From NCBI GenBank assembly GCA_050053595.1, contig JASFTK010000019.1, forward strand, positions 1-19,719: a stretch of 19,719 nucleotides of DNA, in the 5' to 3' direction. The translations under genes and the position numbers were made by a program. The notes under the pieces are model-generated. The model worked only from the letters and a program-made list of their open reading frames with translations, did no database searches and was not told where the DNA came from. Below, in pieces: positions 1 to 6,339 of the stretch. Each line of letters starts with the position of its first letter. Position 1 is the stretch's first letter. The DNA is from GCA-2726865 sp050053595. GTDB lineage: Archaea; Thermoproteota; Bathyarchaeia; TCS64.

Positions 1-785
1 GTATCCATGGCGCAGGTGGCACTTTTGGGATGTCCATTGGCCCCATCTCCCTCAGCATCCTTATGGGGCTACTCGCCTTCAAATGGCAGCAAGTATACCT
101 CTTCTGGCTCATCCCCATAATCCTGGGCGCCATCGCGGTACTCAGGATAGGAGCGGACCCGATAGAGGAAGAGCCTATAGAGATCCAAGAGGAACTGGAA
201 CTGGATGAACCTATTAAGACAACGAGCATCCTCACTTTGAGCCTAGTTTTGTTCCTTGTCTTCGTGGGAGTGAGGACAGTAGGTAGGTCAATGATTGGGG
301 CATTCCTACCTATTTACATGGTGCAGAAATTAGGTATGACTGAATCTTTTTCGCAGTTGGTCTTCGGCAGCAACACCCTAATGGGTCTCGTCGCTGCGCC
401 TCTAGGAGGGGCCTTGGCGTCCCGGTTTGGGGAAAAGAGGTGGCTGCTCGGGGTACTGGGTTTGTCATACATCAGCCTCGCAGTGGCGTTCACCTCCCCA
501 GGCACCACTGCCTTCGTCGCCTTCTACCTCCTCTCTGGCTTCTTCAATTTCCTCGGGATGGCGGCCAACTCCTCCATCGTTGCCAAGCTCTCCCCCAGCA
601 AGCAGCGCGGTCTGGGCTACGCCCTGTTCTTCCTGCCCGGTAGCGTCATGGGCGCGGTAGCCCCTGTCATCGCTGCATACATAGGCGATATATTTGGCCT
701 CGTCAGCATCTTTACAGCTTCCATCGTCGTCTACATCGTTGGCCTCGGGGTCCTCCAATTCGGTGTCAAGACGGAAACAAGTTAG
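1..785 (+). CDS. Major facilitator superfamily transporter, C-terminal part (5' end outside window)
   Basis: This reading frame is open from base 3, before the first ATG at 30. The residues before that ATG (IHGAGGTFG, then MSIGP) look like an MFS transmembrane segment, so the gene starts upstream of the window and about 260 residues are visible. They contain two hydrophobic segments, an acidic cytoplasmic-type loop rich in Glu (near bases 165-215), then about six more hydrophobic segments. ASRFGEKR near base 420 resembles the MFS motif A loop between TM8 and TM9, so the visible part is roughly TM5 to TM12. MFS proteins are secondary transporters of small solutes or drugs; no substrate can be read from the sequence. 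The stop codon overlaps the end of the convergent SLC13 gene by 4 bases. The family call is secure and the substrate unknown. Confidence 0.85.
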   Translation, partial: IHGAGGTFGMSIGPISLSILMGLLAFKWQQVYLFWLIPIILGAIAVLRIGADPIEEEPIEIQEELELDEPIKTTSILTLSLVLFLVFVGVRTVGRSMIGAFLPIYMVQKLGMTESFSQLVFGSNTLMGLVAAPLGGALASRFGEKRWLLGVLGLSYISLAVAFTSPGTTAFVAFYLLSGFFNFLGMAANSSIVAKLSPSKQRGLGYALFFLPGSVMGAVAPVIAAYIGDIFGLVSIFTASIVVYIVGLGVLQFGVKTETS

Positions 786-2164
786 ACCAACAACGGCCAA
801 AGGTACAAGGCCAGCATAATGGTCAGACCGGCCCCTATCAGATCTAAAACGATCCCAGCCTTGATCATCTCCCTCATCTTCACCCTCCCCGTCGCGTAAG
901 CTATGGCGTTTGGCGGGGTTCCCACAGGCAGCATGAAGTCAAGACTGGTAGATATCCCCACCACTACCGCCAGGATGACTGGGTTCAATCCCGTTGAGGT
1001 GCCGAGGCCAATCGCGATCGGGAGGAAGATGCCGGCGCTCGCTGTGTTACTAGCGATGATACTGAAGCCGAGACTGAAGGCCACTATGAGGAGGATGGTC
1101 GTAATCCCGGGTGTGCCTCCTGTGAACCAGGTGAGCACCTCGCTTATGCGGACGACGAGCCCCGAAGCCTCTAGAGCTCCTCCTAGGCTCAGTCCTCCAC
1201 CGATGAGGAGCAGTATACCCCAGTTCGCCCTTGAGATGTCCCTTTCCTCAATCAGCCCTGTGAAAAAGAGGAGCACCGCGATTACAGCCGCCACCACGCT
1301 TGAGGACATCCCGTGGCCTGGCCAACCTATCGCTAGAGCGAGGGGCTCGGGGAGCCTTCCAGAGATCCATAGGAGGATCGATGCGACGAAGACGATCAGG
1401 GTTAGCTTCTGCCTCCTCTCCAAAGGCTCCCTCTCGAAAGTTATACCCTCAATCCTCTCGACGCTGGTTGGAAAGATAATGAAGAGGGCTATCCAGATGC
1501 TGAGTATCATGAGAATGGTGATGGGCAATCCCAAGAACATCCAGCCGAGAAATGTGACCTCGTAATCGATCATCTCCTTCAGGAAGCCGGCGGCCATCGC
1601 GCAGGTCGTGGTCCCAACCAAGGTCGAGAGCCCCCCAGCGGTAGCTGAATAGGCGATTCCTAGGACGACTATCTTCCCGAAGTTCCCTTCCTCATCCTTC
1701 GCCCTCTCCGTCAACCTGAGGGCGATGGTGAGCATCAGGGCGGTTGAAGCCGTATTACTGATCCACATCGAGAGGAACGCGGTGGTCAGCATCAGGACGA
1801 GAACGATGAAGTGGGAGCCTGCTCCTAGCTTTGAGAGGATCTGGTACGCGAAGTACTCGTCGATGTCGTTCTTCTCAACGGCTATCGCTAGGAGGAAGCC
1901 CCCCAACAGGAGCATTACAACAGGGTCGAAGAAGTAAGCCAGGGCGTCCGTGAAGGGTTGGACTCCCAGCAGGGACTGTAGGAGAGGGATCAGCAGGGAT
2001 GTGGCAGTAAGGGGGACTGCTTCCGTAATCCAGAGTCCCGCTGTGACGACCAAGACGACCAGGGCCAACCTCTCAGAGAGTGGGAGGACATTTGAGGTCG
2101 TTTGATACGCCAAAAGACCGATAGCGACTACGGCTGACGCCGTAACTACCTTTCTGTAATCCAA
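782..2164 (-). CDS. SLC13/DASS-family anion (dicarboxylate-type) transporter
   Basis: The 460-residue protein is almost wholly hydrophobic segments and has the internal two-fold repeat of the divalent anion:Na+ symporter family. Each half carries an SNT motif: SNTAST near residue 136 and SNTASAGIFLP near residue 371. The second half also has the following VGTPPNAIAYATG segment. Family members import di- or tricarboxylates, sulfate or similar anions with sodium. The segment equivalent to GTPPN/GSPPN in the first half reads GTTTC here, so substrate or ion stoichiometry should not be assumed. The start is TTG at 2164, with a GGTG Shine-Dalgarno-like site about 5 bases before it and only 11 bases after the upstream 93-residue gene. 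The two are therefore probably one transcription unit. It converges on the MFS gene. Confidence 0.88.
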   Translation of the reverse strand: MDYRKVVTASAVVAIGLLAYQTTSNVLPLSERLALVVLVVTAGLWITEAVPLTATSLLIPLLQSLLGVQPFTDALAYFFDPVVMLLLGGFLLAIAVEKNDIDEYFAYQILSKLGAGSHFIVLVLMLTTAFLSMWISNTASTALMLTIALRLTERAKDEEGNFGKIVVLGIAYSATAGGLSTLVGTTTCAMAAGFLKEMIDYEVTFLGWMFLGLPITILMILSIWIALFIIFPTSVERIEGITFEREPLERRQKLTLIVFVASILLWISGRLPEPLALAIGWPGHGMSSSVVAAVIAVLLFFTGLIEERDISRANWGILLLIGGGLSLGGALEASGLVVRISEVLTWFTGGTPGITTILLIVAFSLGFSIIASNTASAGIFLPIAIGLGTSTGLNPVILAVVVGISTSLDFMLPVGTPPNAIAYATGRVKMREMIKAGIVLDLIGAGLTIMLALYLWPLLV

Positions 2165-2175
2165 TTTCGCACCGT

Positions 2176-2457
2176 CTATAATTCAGTGAACGAGATGATG
2201 GTGCAACCAACCTCCTGACACAGCTCTCTCACGAGGGCTCTGAACTGGAAGAGATCCTCAAGGTCCACGGTGCCATAGAAGACAGCTAGGCTAGGGTATT
2301 GCTTCTCCACTGCTTCGAGGAAGGGGGGGACCGCGACACTGCTGCTGAAGTCAGCCCTTATCTTCGACTCCTTGAGCTTGTTGGCCAGCTTGAGGATTAC
2401 GTTCTTCTCGATGATGTCCCCCCTTACGATGATCTCCACGGTCTTTATCTTACCCAT
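2176..2457 (-). CDS. Small protein of unknown function, predicted beta-alpha ferredoxin-like layout, upstream of the SLC13 gene
   Basis: This is a 93-residue protein starting at ATG 2457, with GGTGAT 3-8 bases before the start as Shine-Dalgarno. I do not recognise a family. By eye the pattern is strand (KTVEIIVRG), helix (VILKLANKLKE), strand (RADFSSSVAV), helix, strand (LAVFYGTVD), helix (FQFRALVRELCQEV), strand (TIISFTEL). This resembles a ferredoxin-like or ACT/NIF3-like small alpha/beta fold, but the inference is weak. There is no signal peptide or membrane segment. It lies 11 bases upstream of the transporter and shares its promoter, so a role as an accessory or regulatory partner of that transporter is plausible but unproven. 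Its promoter carries a perfect inverted repeat (see 2461-2498). Confidence 0.75.
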   Translation of the reverse strand: MGKIKTVEIIVRGDIIEKNVILKLANKLKESKIRADFSSSVAVPPFLEAVEKQYPSLAVFYGTVDLEDLFQFRALVRELCQEVGCTIISFTEL

Positions 2458-2460
2458 TCA

Positions 2461-2498
2461 ATCACCAAATAGAAGAAATGATTCTTCTCCATAAAAAA
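2461..2498 (-). promoter_or_regulatory. Promoter with TATA-like T-run and 7-bp inverted repeat upstream of the 93-residue gene
   Basis: On the minus strand a TATA-like TTTTTTATGG (2489-2498) lies about 38 bases before the ATG at 2457, which predicts a transcript start near 2469. Between them is a perfect inverted repeat, AGAAGAA-ATGA-TTCTTCT (2471-2488, 7-bp arms, 4-base centre), in the place where archaeal repressors often bind. GGTGAT at 2461-2466 (plus strand ATCACC) is the ribosome binding site. The same T-run follows the end of the amidohydrolase gene by about 60 bases and could also serve as its terminator. All of this is read by eye. Confidence 0.5.
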
Positions 2499-2558
2499 GA
2501 GGAGGTGACGGACACCCAGACAACCGAGCTGCTATTACAGCCGGTTCCATATGGGATT

Positions 2559-4130
2559 CTAACCCTTAGGATAGAGTATCTCGCCGCCCACCATGGTCAT
2601 CCGGATCGGGACATCCCTGATCTCCTCCTCAGAGACCTCAGTCAGATCCTTCCCCAATATTGTTATGTCAGCGAGCTTCCCTGGCTCGATGCTCCCCTTA
2701 ATATCTTCCTCGAAGGAGGCGTAGGCCGCGTCTAGGGTAAACCCTTTGACAGCCTCCACAATCGAGATCCTGCTGTCCTTAATAGGGTGGTTGACGGCTG
2801 AGTGGATCCCGTAGAGGGGGTCGAAAGGCATCCCGTCCGAGCCGAAGGGCATCCTAACTCCCTCGTCAAGGAGAAGCCTGTAAGGGTTGTTCTGCCTGAG
2901 CCTTCTCTCACCCAACCTGGCCTCGTAAAGGCCTTCGGGGCCACTCCACTCTCCAGCGAAGTTGGGTTGCATCGAGGCGATGACCCCGAGTCTATGGATT
3001 CTCTCTATCTGGTTCGTGGAGAGGAGCTCACAGTGCTCTATCCGGTGGCGGTGATCCTTCCTCGGCTGCTCTCTCAGGGCTGCCTCTATGGCGTTAAGGA
3101 CGAGGTCTATTGCGTAGTCACCTATGGCGTGAACAGCCACCTGAGAGTCCTCCCCGTGGATAGCCTTTACCTTCTTGGTCAGCTCCTCCTCGGTCATCAT
3201 GGTCAGCCCCTTGGTCGAGATGTCGTCTTCGTAAGGCTCATACAAGGCTGCTGTCCTCGCCCCTAACGAACCATCGATCAATAACTTTGCCGGGCCAAGA
3301 CGAAGCATTTCCTCCCAACGGTTTGGGCTTAACGACAAGGATTCCATTATAGGGTGCAGGTCACTTTTCCACATCATATTTACCCTGACTTTCAAGATCC
3401 CTTCCTCAAGGGCTTGCTTGTAGGCATTGATCTCGTCTACATTCAACTCTGCGTCATGGACTCCTGTGCACCCCAGTCTCAGAGCGAGATTGCAGGCCTC
3501 TTTCAACCCTTCCATCGCCTGTTCCTCGGTCTCCTGGGGTATGAAGGGGTCTATGAGTTGTCCTGCATCCCTCAGCACCCCAGTTGGATCGCCATCTGGT
3601 GTCTTGTCAACTTGGCCACCTTGGGGGTTACGGGTGTCTCTGTTTATACCTGCTATCTCCATGGCCTTTGAGTTGAGAGTTTTCATGTGGCCGCAGATCC
3701 TGGTGAGGACCACTGGGTTCACTGGGGATATGGGGTCGAGATCCCCCTTGTCGATGTATCGTCTCTCATCCCATTTGCTGTCATCCCAGCCCCTCCCCAG
3801 GATCCAGCCCCCTTCCTCGGTTTCAGAGACCCTATCCTCTATATTTCCAAGAGCCTCCTTTATCGACCCCGTCCCACTAAGGTCTACGGTCGTGATCATC
3901 CTTATCCCCATCCGGAGGAAATGGTGGTGGGCGTCTATTAGACCAGGGAGCACGGTACCCCCTGAGGCATCGATTATCTCAGCCCCTTCTGTGACCTCCA
4001 ACTCGACCTGCTCTCCTACGGCAGCGATCCTCTCCCCCTCGATCAGTATGATACTGTCGGGGATGGGCGGTGACCCTGTGCCGTCGATCAGCGTGCCACC
4101 AACGATCGCTATATTACGTGCTTGAGACAT
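2559..4130 (-). CDS. YtcJ-like amidohydrolase (amidohydrolase family 3 metal-dependent hydrolase)
   Basis: The protein has 523 residues from ATG 4130. An N-terminal beta-sandwich segment (IVGGTLIDGTG, then IEGERIAAVGE) leads into the metal-binding LIDAHHHF (His68 and His70). Further family markers are RICGHMKTLNSKA, GSLGARTAALYEPY, VAVHAIGDYAID, HRIEHCELL and FGSDGMPFDPLYG, which carry the remaining metal and catalytic histidines and the late aspartate. This is the typical order of the YtcJ / Amidohydro_3 family of cytoplasmic TIM-barrel hydrolases acting on C-N bonds; the natural substrate is generally unknown. A GTG at 4154 would add 8 residues, but the TATA-like box at 4164-4170 predicts a transcript start near 4141, which excludes it. 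No clear Shine-Dalgarno precedes the ATG, so the leader is short. It is a single-gene unit on the minus strand. Confidence 0.9.
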   Translation of the reverse strand: MSQARNIAIVGGTLIDGTGSPPIPDSIILIEGERIAAVGEQVELEVTEGAEIIDASGGTVLPGLIDAHHHFLRMGIRMITTVDLSGTGSIKEALGNIEDRVSETEEGGWILGRGWDDSKWDERRYIDKGDLDPISPVNPVVLTRICGHMKTLNSKAMEIAGINRDTRNPQGGQVDKTPDGDPTGVLRDAGQLIDPFIPQETEEQAMEGLKEACNLALRLGCTGVHDAELNVDEINAYKQALEEGILKVRVNMMWKSDLHPIMESLSLSPNRWEEMLRLGPAKLLIDGSLGARTAALYEPYEDDISTKGLTMMTEEELTKKVKAIHGEDSQVAVHAIGDYAIDLVLNAIEAALREQPRKDHRHRIEHCELLSTNQIERIHRLGVIASMQPNFAGEWSGPEGLYEARLGERRLRQNNPYRLLLDEGVRMPFGSDGMPFDPLYGIHSAVNHPIKDSRISIVEAVKGFTLDAAYASFEEDIKGSIEPGKLADITILGKDLTEVSEEEIRDVPIRMTMVGGEILYPKG

Positions 4131-4163
4131 TGTGTTAATCTGAAGAGGATACACTGCGGTCTA

Positions 4164-4176
4164 TTATATTTCCCTC
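4164..4176 (-). promoter_or_regulatory. TATA/BRE-like promoter of the amidohydrolase gene
   Basis: On the minus strand GGGAAATATAATA combines a purine-rich BRE-like part with a TATA-like AATATAA, centred about 37 bases before the ATG at 4130. The predicted transcript start near 4141 would leave a leader of about 10 bases. Two CAATTG hexamers (4200-4205 and 4219-4224, the second within TCAATTGA) lie upstream. Confidence 0.45.
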
Positions 4177-4226
4177 TGTTTAAGGACGAAAACTGTTGCC
4201 AATTGTTAGTTACATCATCAATTGAT

Positions 4227-4520
4227 TCAAAGGTTAGCGACTTTTCTTATCCTCGATCTGATCTCTAGAGCTCTTGAGGCGAAGATCATCCTGAACTCCT
4301 CCATCTCGCTCTCGCTGATCTCCTGGTGCGCCCTGTTCTTGACGTCGACGAGGGCTGTTATAACGTTGGACCATATCGACCCGAATAGGGCGCTCTCGAC
4401 CGAGTTTATTATCCCTTGGTCTTGGTAGTATTGGAAGATCTGGTACTTCTTTCTGAGGCTCTCCTCGTCCAAGTTGATATCTATTATCTTCTCTACGCTT
4501 CCTCTGAGAGCAGGTTCCAA
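4227..4520 (-). CDS. Small helical protein of unknown function (TTG start)
   Basis: The 97-residue product is predicted to be almost entirely alpha-helical and charged (LDEESLRKKYQIFQYYQDQG, then SESEMEEFRMIFASRALEIR). I recognise no family. Codon choice and amino-acid composition make this frame clearly the coding one over an overlapping Arg/Gln-rich frame of similar length. The only usable starts are TTG 4520 and CTG 4529, because an in-frame stop lies at 4530-4532. A TATA-like CATATATC at 4553-4560 predicts a transcript start near 4531, which places the tempting ATG ATG at 4534-4539 (out of frame) upstream of the mRNA. TGATC just before the TTG can pair with the 16S rRNA tail. It is soluble, with no signal peptide. 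It follows the CofE-like gene by 109 bases but appears to have its own promoter. Confidence 0.7.
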   Translation of the reverse strand: MEPALRGSVEKIIDINLDEESLRKKYQIFQYYQDQGIINSVESALFGSIWSNVITALVDVKNRAHQEISESEMEEFRMIFASRALEIRSRIRKVANL

Positions 4521-4552
4521 TTCGATCAGCTACCATCATTCTCCCATGCCCA

Positions 4553-4560
4553 GATATATG
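4553..4560 (-). promoter_or_regulatory. TATA-like box upstream of the 97-residue helical gene
   Basis: CATATATC on the minus strand sits about 37 bases before TTG 4520 and about 26 before a predicted transcript start near 4531. It is flanked by CCC and GGG, giving a partly symmetric CCCATATATCTGGG. The spacing helps decide the start codon of the downstream gene. Confidence 0.45.
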
Positions 4561-4629
4561 GGGTTTACTCCACCCCGCAATGTTAATACGATCACTCGGT
4601 GGGTCTGAGAGGAAGCCTCAGGGTCTTTC

Positions 4630-5466
4630 TCAATCATGACGCCTTAGAATCACTATAGGGTAGTGGTCCACCTGATCGAGCATCCCCCAAGTGACCCCTG
4701 TCAGCCCCACTCCCAGCTTTCTCGCCATGTCCCAGACAGTCCTGCCCGCCCCGTAGCCCCTCACTCGGTGGGAGATATTTGCTAAAGTTAGAGCCCAATC
4801 GGGATTCATCTCACCTCCTGATACAGCTATGGGGGTTGACCGGGATCTGAACCGCAACCATCTCCCAAAAAGGAAGGTGAAGAACCCTCCAATGTGGATC
4901 AGGCCGGGTGTCTGGACCGTCCGGGGGGCGAGGTGGAGGTTTCTCCATGAGTAGGTGGTGTCCCCGTCGACGATGACGGTGGTCGCCTGTATGCCCTCCT
5001 CTCCTAGGGCCTGGTTGATCCTCTTAGCGTAGCCCTCTGGGTCTTTGAGGGGGAGGCTGACGTACGAGTAGGGGAGGTTACTGGCATCGATCCCCCCTTC
5101 AGAGTAGTGCCTTAGAGCTTGTAGGAGTGGGGTCCGATCGAGGGCTACCTGCTTGTGAGCGGCTCCCACTTTAAGGGGGAAGTTCCTCAGACGCTCAATA
5201 GTATGTCCTCTGAGCCTCGCCAATTTAGCTAGAGGGCCACTCCAAACCCTCCTCATCCAGAACGATGCTAGGAATTTGGCGATAATCCCGGGTTTGGAAA
5301 GAGCCTCGTCTATGAGTGATCCTTGGGCTGTGGAGAGAGCCTTCTCAGAGACCGTGATGATGTCCCCGTCTTTGGCGTGTTGTTTCACTGCGTCAACGAT
5401 CTCTTGGATGTAGTCGGTCCCGGGTGTCCAGTACCTCGTCTTCACCTTTATTGCCTTAAGCTTCAA
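4630..5466 (-). CDS. F420-0:gamma-glutamyl ligase (CofE) family protein, divergent
   Basis: The protein has 278 residues. The N-terminal region matches the CofE/F420_ligase pattern: DGDIITVSEKALSTAQG (33-49), GGIDASN (124-130) with the metal-binding aspartate, LPLKDPEGYAKRIN (138-151), and VDGDTTYSW (166-174) in place of the usual VSDTFGRPWR. Classical CofE adds two glutamates to coenzyme F420-0 using GTP and divalent metal. The preserved Asp residues suggest catalysis is possible, but the loop after the second Asp is changed, so the substrate may differ. The start is TTG 5466, with GAGGT six bases before it and an in-frame stop just upstream at 5470-5472. It lies 65 bases after the second cooC-like gene and may be read through from the ACDS operon or use its own TATA at 5513-5520. 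A function tied to F420, a pterin or another glutamylated cofactor is inference. Confidence 0.65.
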   Translation of the reverse strand: MKLKAIKVKTRYWTPGTDYIQEIVDAVKQHAKDGDIITVSEKALSTAQGSLIDEALSKPGIIAKFLASFWMRRVWSGPLAKLARLRGHTIERLRNFPLKVGAAHKQVALDRTPLLQALRHYSEGGIDASNLPYSYVSLPLKDPEGYAKRINQALGEEGIQATTVIVDGDTTYSWRNLHLAPRTVQTPGLIHIGGFFTFLFGRWLRFRSRSTPIAVSGGEMNPDWALTLANISHRVRGYGAGRTVWDMARKLGVGLTGVTWGMLDQVDHYPIVILRRHD

Positions 5467-5504
5467 TTGTTAACCTCGTCTGGGTCTGGTTGTTCCTATC
5501 TCTG

Positions 5505-5520
5505 TCCACGTGGATAAAAT
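5505..5520 (-). promoter_or_regulatory. TATA-like box overlapping a perfect 10-bp palindrome, upstream of the CofE-like gene
   Basis: On the minus strand ATTTTATC (5513-5520) runs directly into the self-complementary TCCACGTGGA (5505-5514). The TATA-like part is about 50 bases before the TTG at 5466, giving a leader of roughly 24 bases that contains the GAGGT ribosome site. A palindrome touching the TATA box is a common place for an archaeal repressor. Read by eye. Confidence 0.4.
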
Positions 5521-5531
5521 GGTTGGGAGAC

Positions 5532-6329
5532 TCAGAAGCTGTACCGTTCCTTGAGGGACTCTTTGAGCCCTATGAGGACCTGTACGGCCTCGGAACTGGG
5601 GGCATGATCGATGGGGGCGACGCCGAGCATATCCGCCTCTGCAACAGCGTCATCGTAGGGGATGTAAGCTGCCAATGTGACCCCGAGCTCTGACATCTTT
5701 TTCTCGATGAACTCCCTCTCCCTCTCGGTTCTGACTTTGTTTCCGACCGCCAGGACCTCCTGGATCTCGATCTCTTCAGCAAGTTTCAGTATCCTTTTCA
5801 CGGTGTCTACCGATTTCATCCGGGGCTCGACGACCACAAGCATGGTGTCCATCCTCCTAGCCGTGCCTCGGCCCAGGTGCTCCAAGCCCGCCACCATGTC
5901 CATCACGAGGATATCATCTCTCTGGATCAAGAGATGCTGTACAAGGACTCTCAGGAGGGCGTTGGAGGGGCACATGCAGCCGGAACCCCCTGCCTTAACT
6001 GTGCCCATGATGAGAAGCTGGACCCCGTCGGGGCCCTTCACTCCAAACTCATCTACAATGTCACTCACGGTAGGGGTGAGCCTGAAGACCTGTCCGTATG
6101 ACTTCCCCGGATTGACCCCTGTCTTCTCCTTGATGAGTTCTTCATTATCTGAGAGGGGGACGATCTCCTCCGCTACCTCATGGGGAATCCCTAATGAGGA
6201 TGCAGTGTTGATGTTTGGGTCGGCGTCGACGGCAAGGACGTTGTATCCATCCCTGGCAAGGAGCCTGGCCAGTGTGCCTGAAATGAAGGTTTTCCCGACA
6301 CCACCTTTCCCGGCTACAGCGATCTTCAT
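5532..6329 (-). CDS. cooC: CooC-type nickel-insertion ATPase for CO dehydrogenase/ACDS (copy 1)
   Basis: The protein has 265 residues. It is a MinD/SIMIBI-class P-loop ATPase: GKGGVGKT (7-14) is the deviant Walker A with its signature lysine, AVDADPN follows at 33-39, GCMC (117-120) is the CooC cysteine pair that binds metal between the two subunits of a dimer, and DMVAGLEHLGRGT is the Walker B/switch segment typical of CooC. CooC proteins use ATP to deliver nickel to the C-cluster of CO dehydrogenase. GAGGG 5-9 bases before the ATG at 6329 is a good ribosome site. The gene starts 10 bases after the other CooC-like gene and is the last clear member of the cdh operon. It differs strongly from copy 2, so this is not a recent duplication. 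It could serve CdhA or the A-cluster of CdhC. Confidence 0.9.
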   Translation of the reverse strand: MKIAVAGKGGVGKTFISGTLARLLARDGYNVLAVDADPNINTASSLGIPHEVAEEIVPLSDNEELIKEKTGVNPGKSYGQVFRLTPTVSDIVDEFGVKGPDGVQLLIMGTVKAGGSGCMCPSNALLRVLVQHLLIQRDDILVMDMVAGLEHLGRGTARRMDTMLVVVEPRMKSVDTVKRILKLAEEIEIQEVLAVGNKVRTEREREFIEKKMSELGVTLAAYIPYDDAVAEADMLGVAPIDHAPSSEAVQVLIGLKESLKERYSF

Positions 6330-6339
6330 TATATCCCTC

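Noticed and set aside
903..1565. Long open frame antisense to the SLC13 gene.
   Set aside because: It is a shadow of the transporter's codon pattern, with no ribosome site and a low-complexity Pro/Ser/Arg-rich product.
3427..4125. Long open frame antisense to the amidohydrolase gene.
   Set aside because: The opposite strand encodes a full, motif-complete amidohydrolase; this Ser/Pro-rich frame is a by-product.
4234..4539. Alternative 101-codon frame with an ATG ATG start overlapping the 97-residue gene.
   Set aside because: The product is rich in Arg, Gln and Pro with no sensible structure, and the predicted transcript starts downstream of its ATG.
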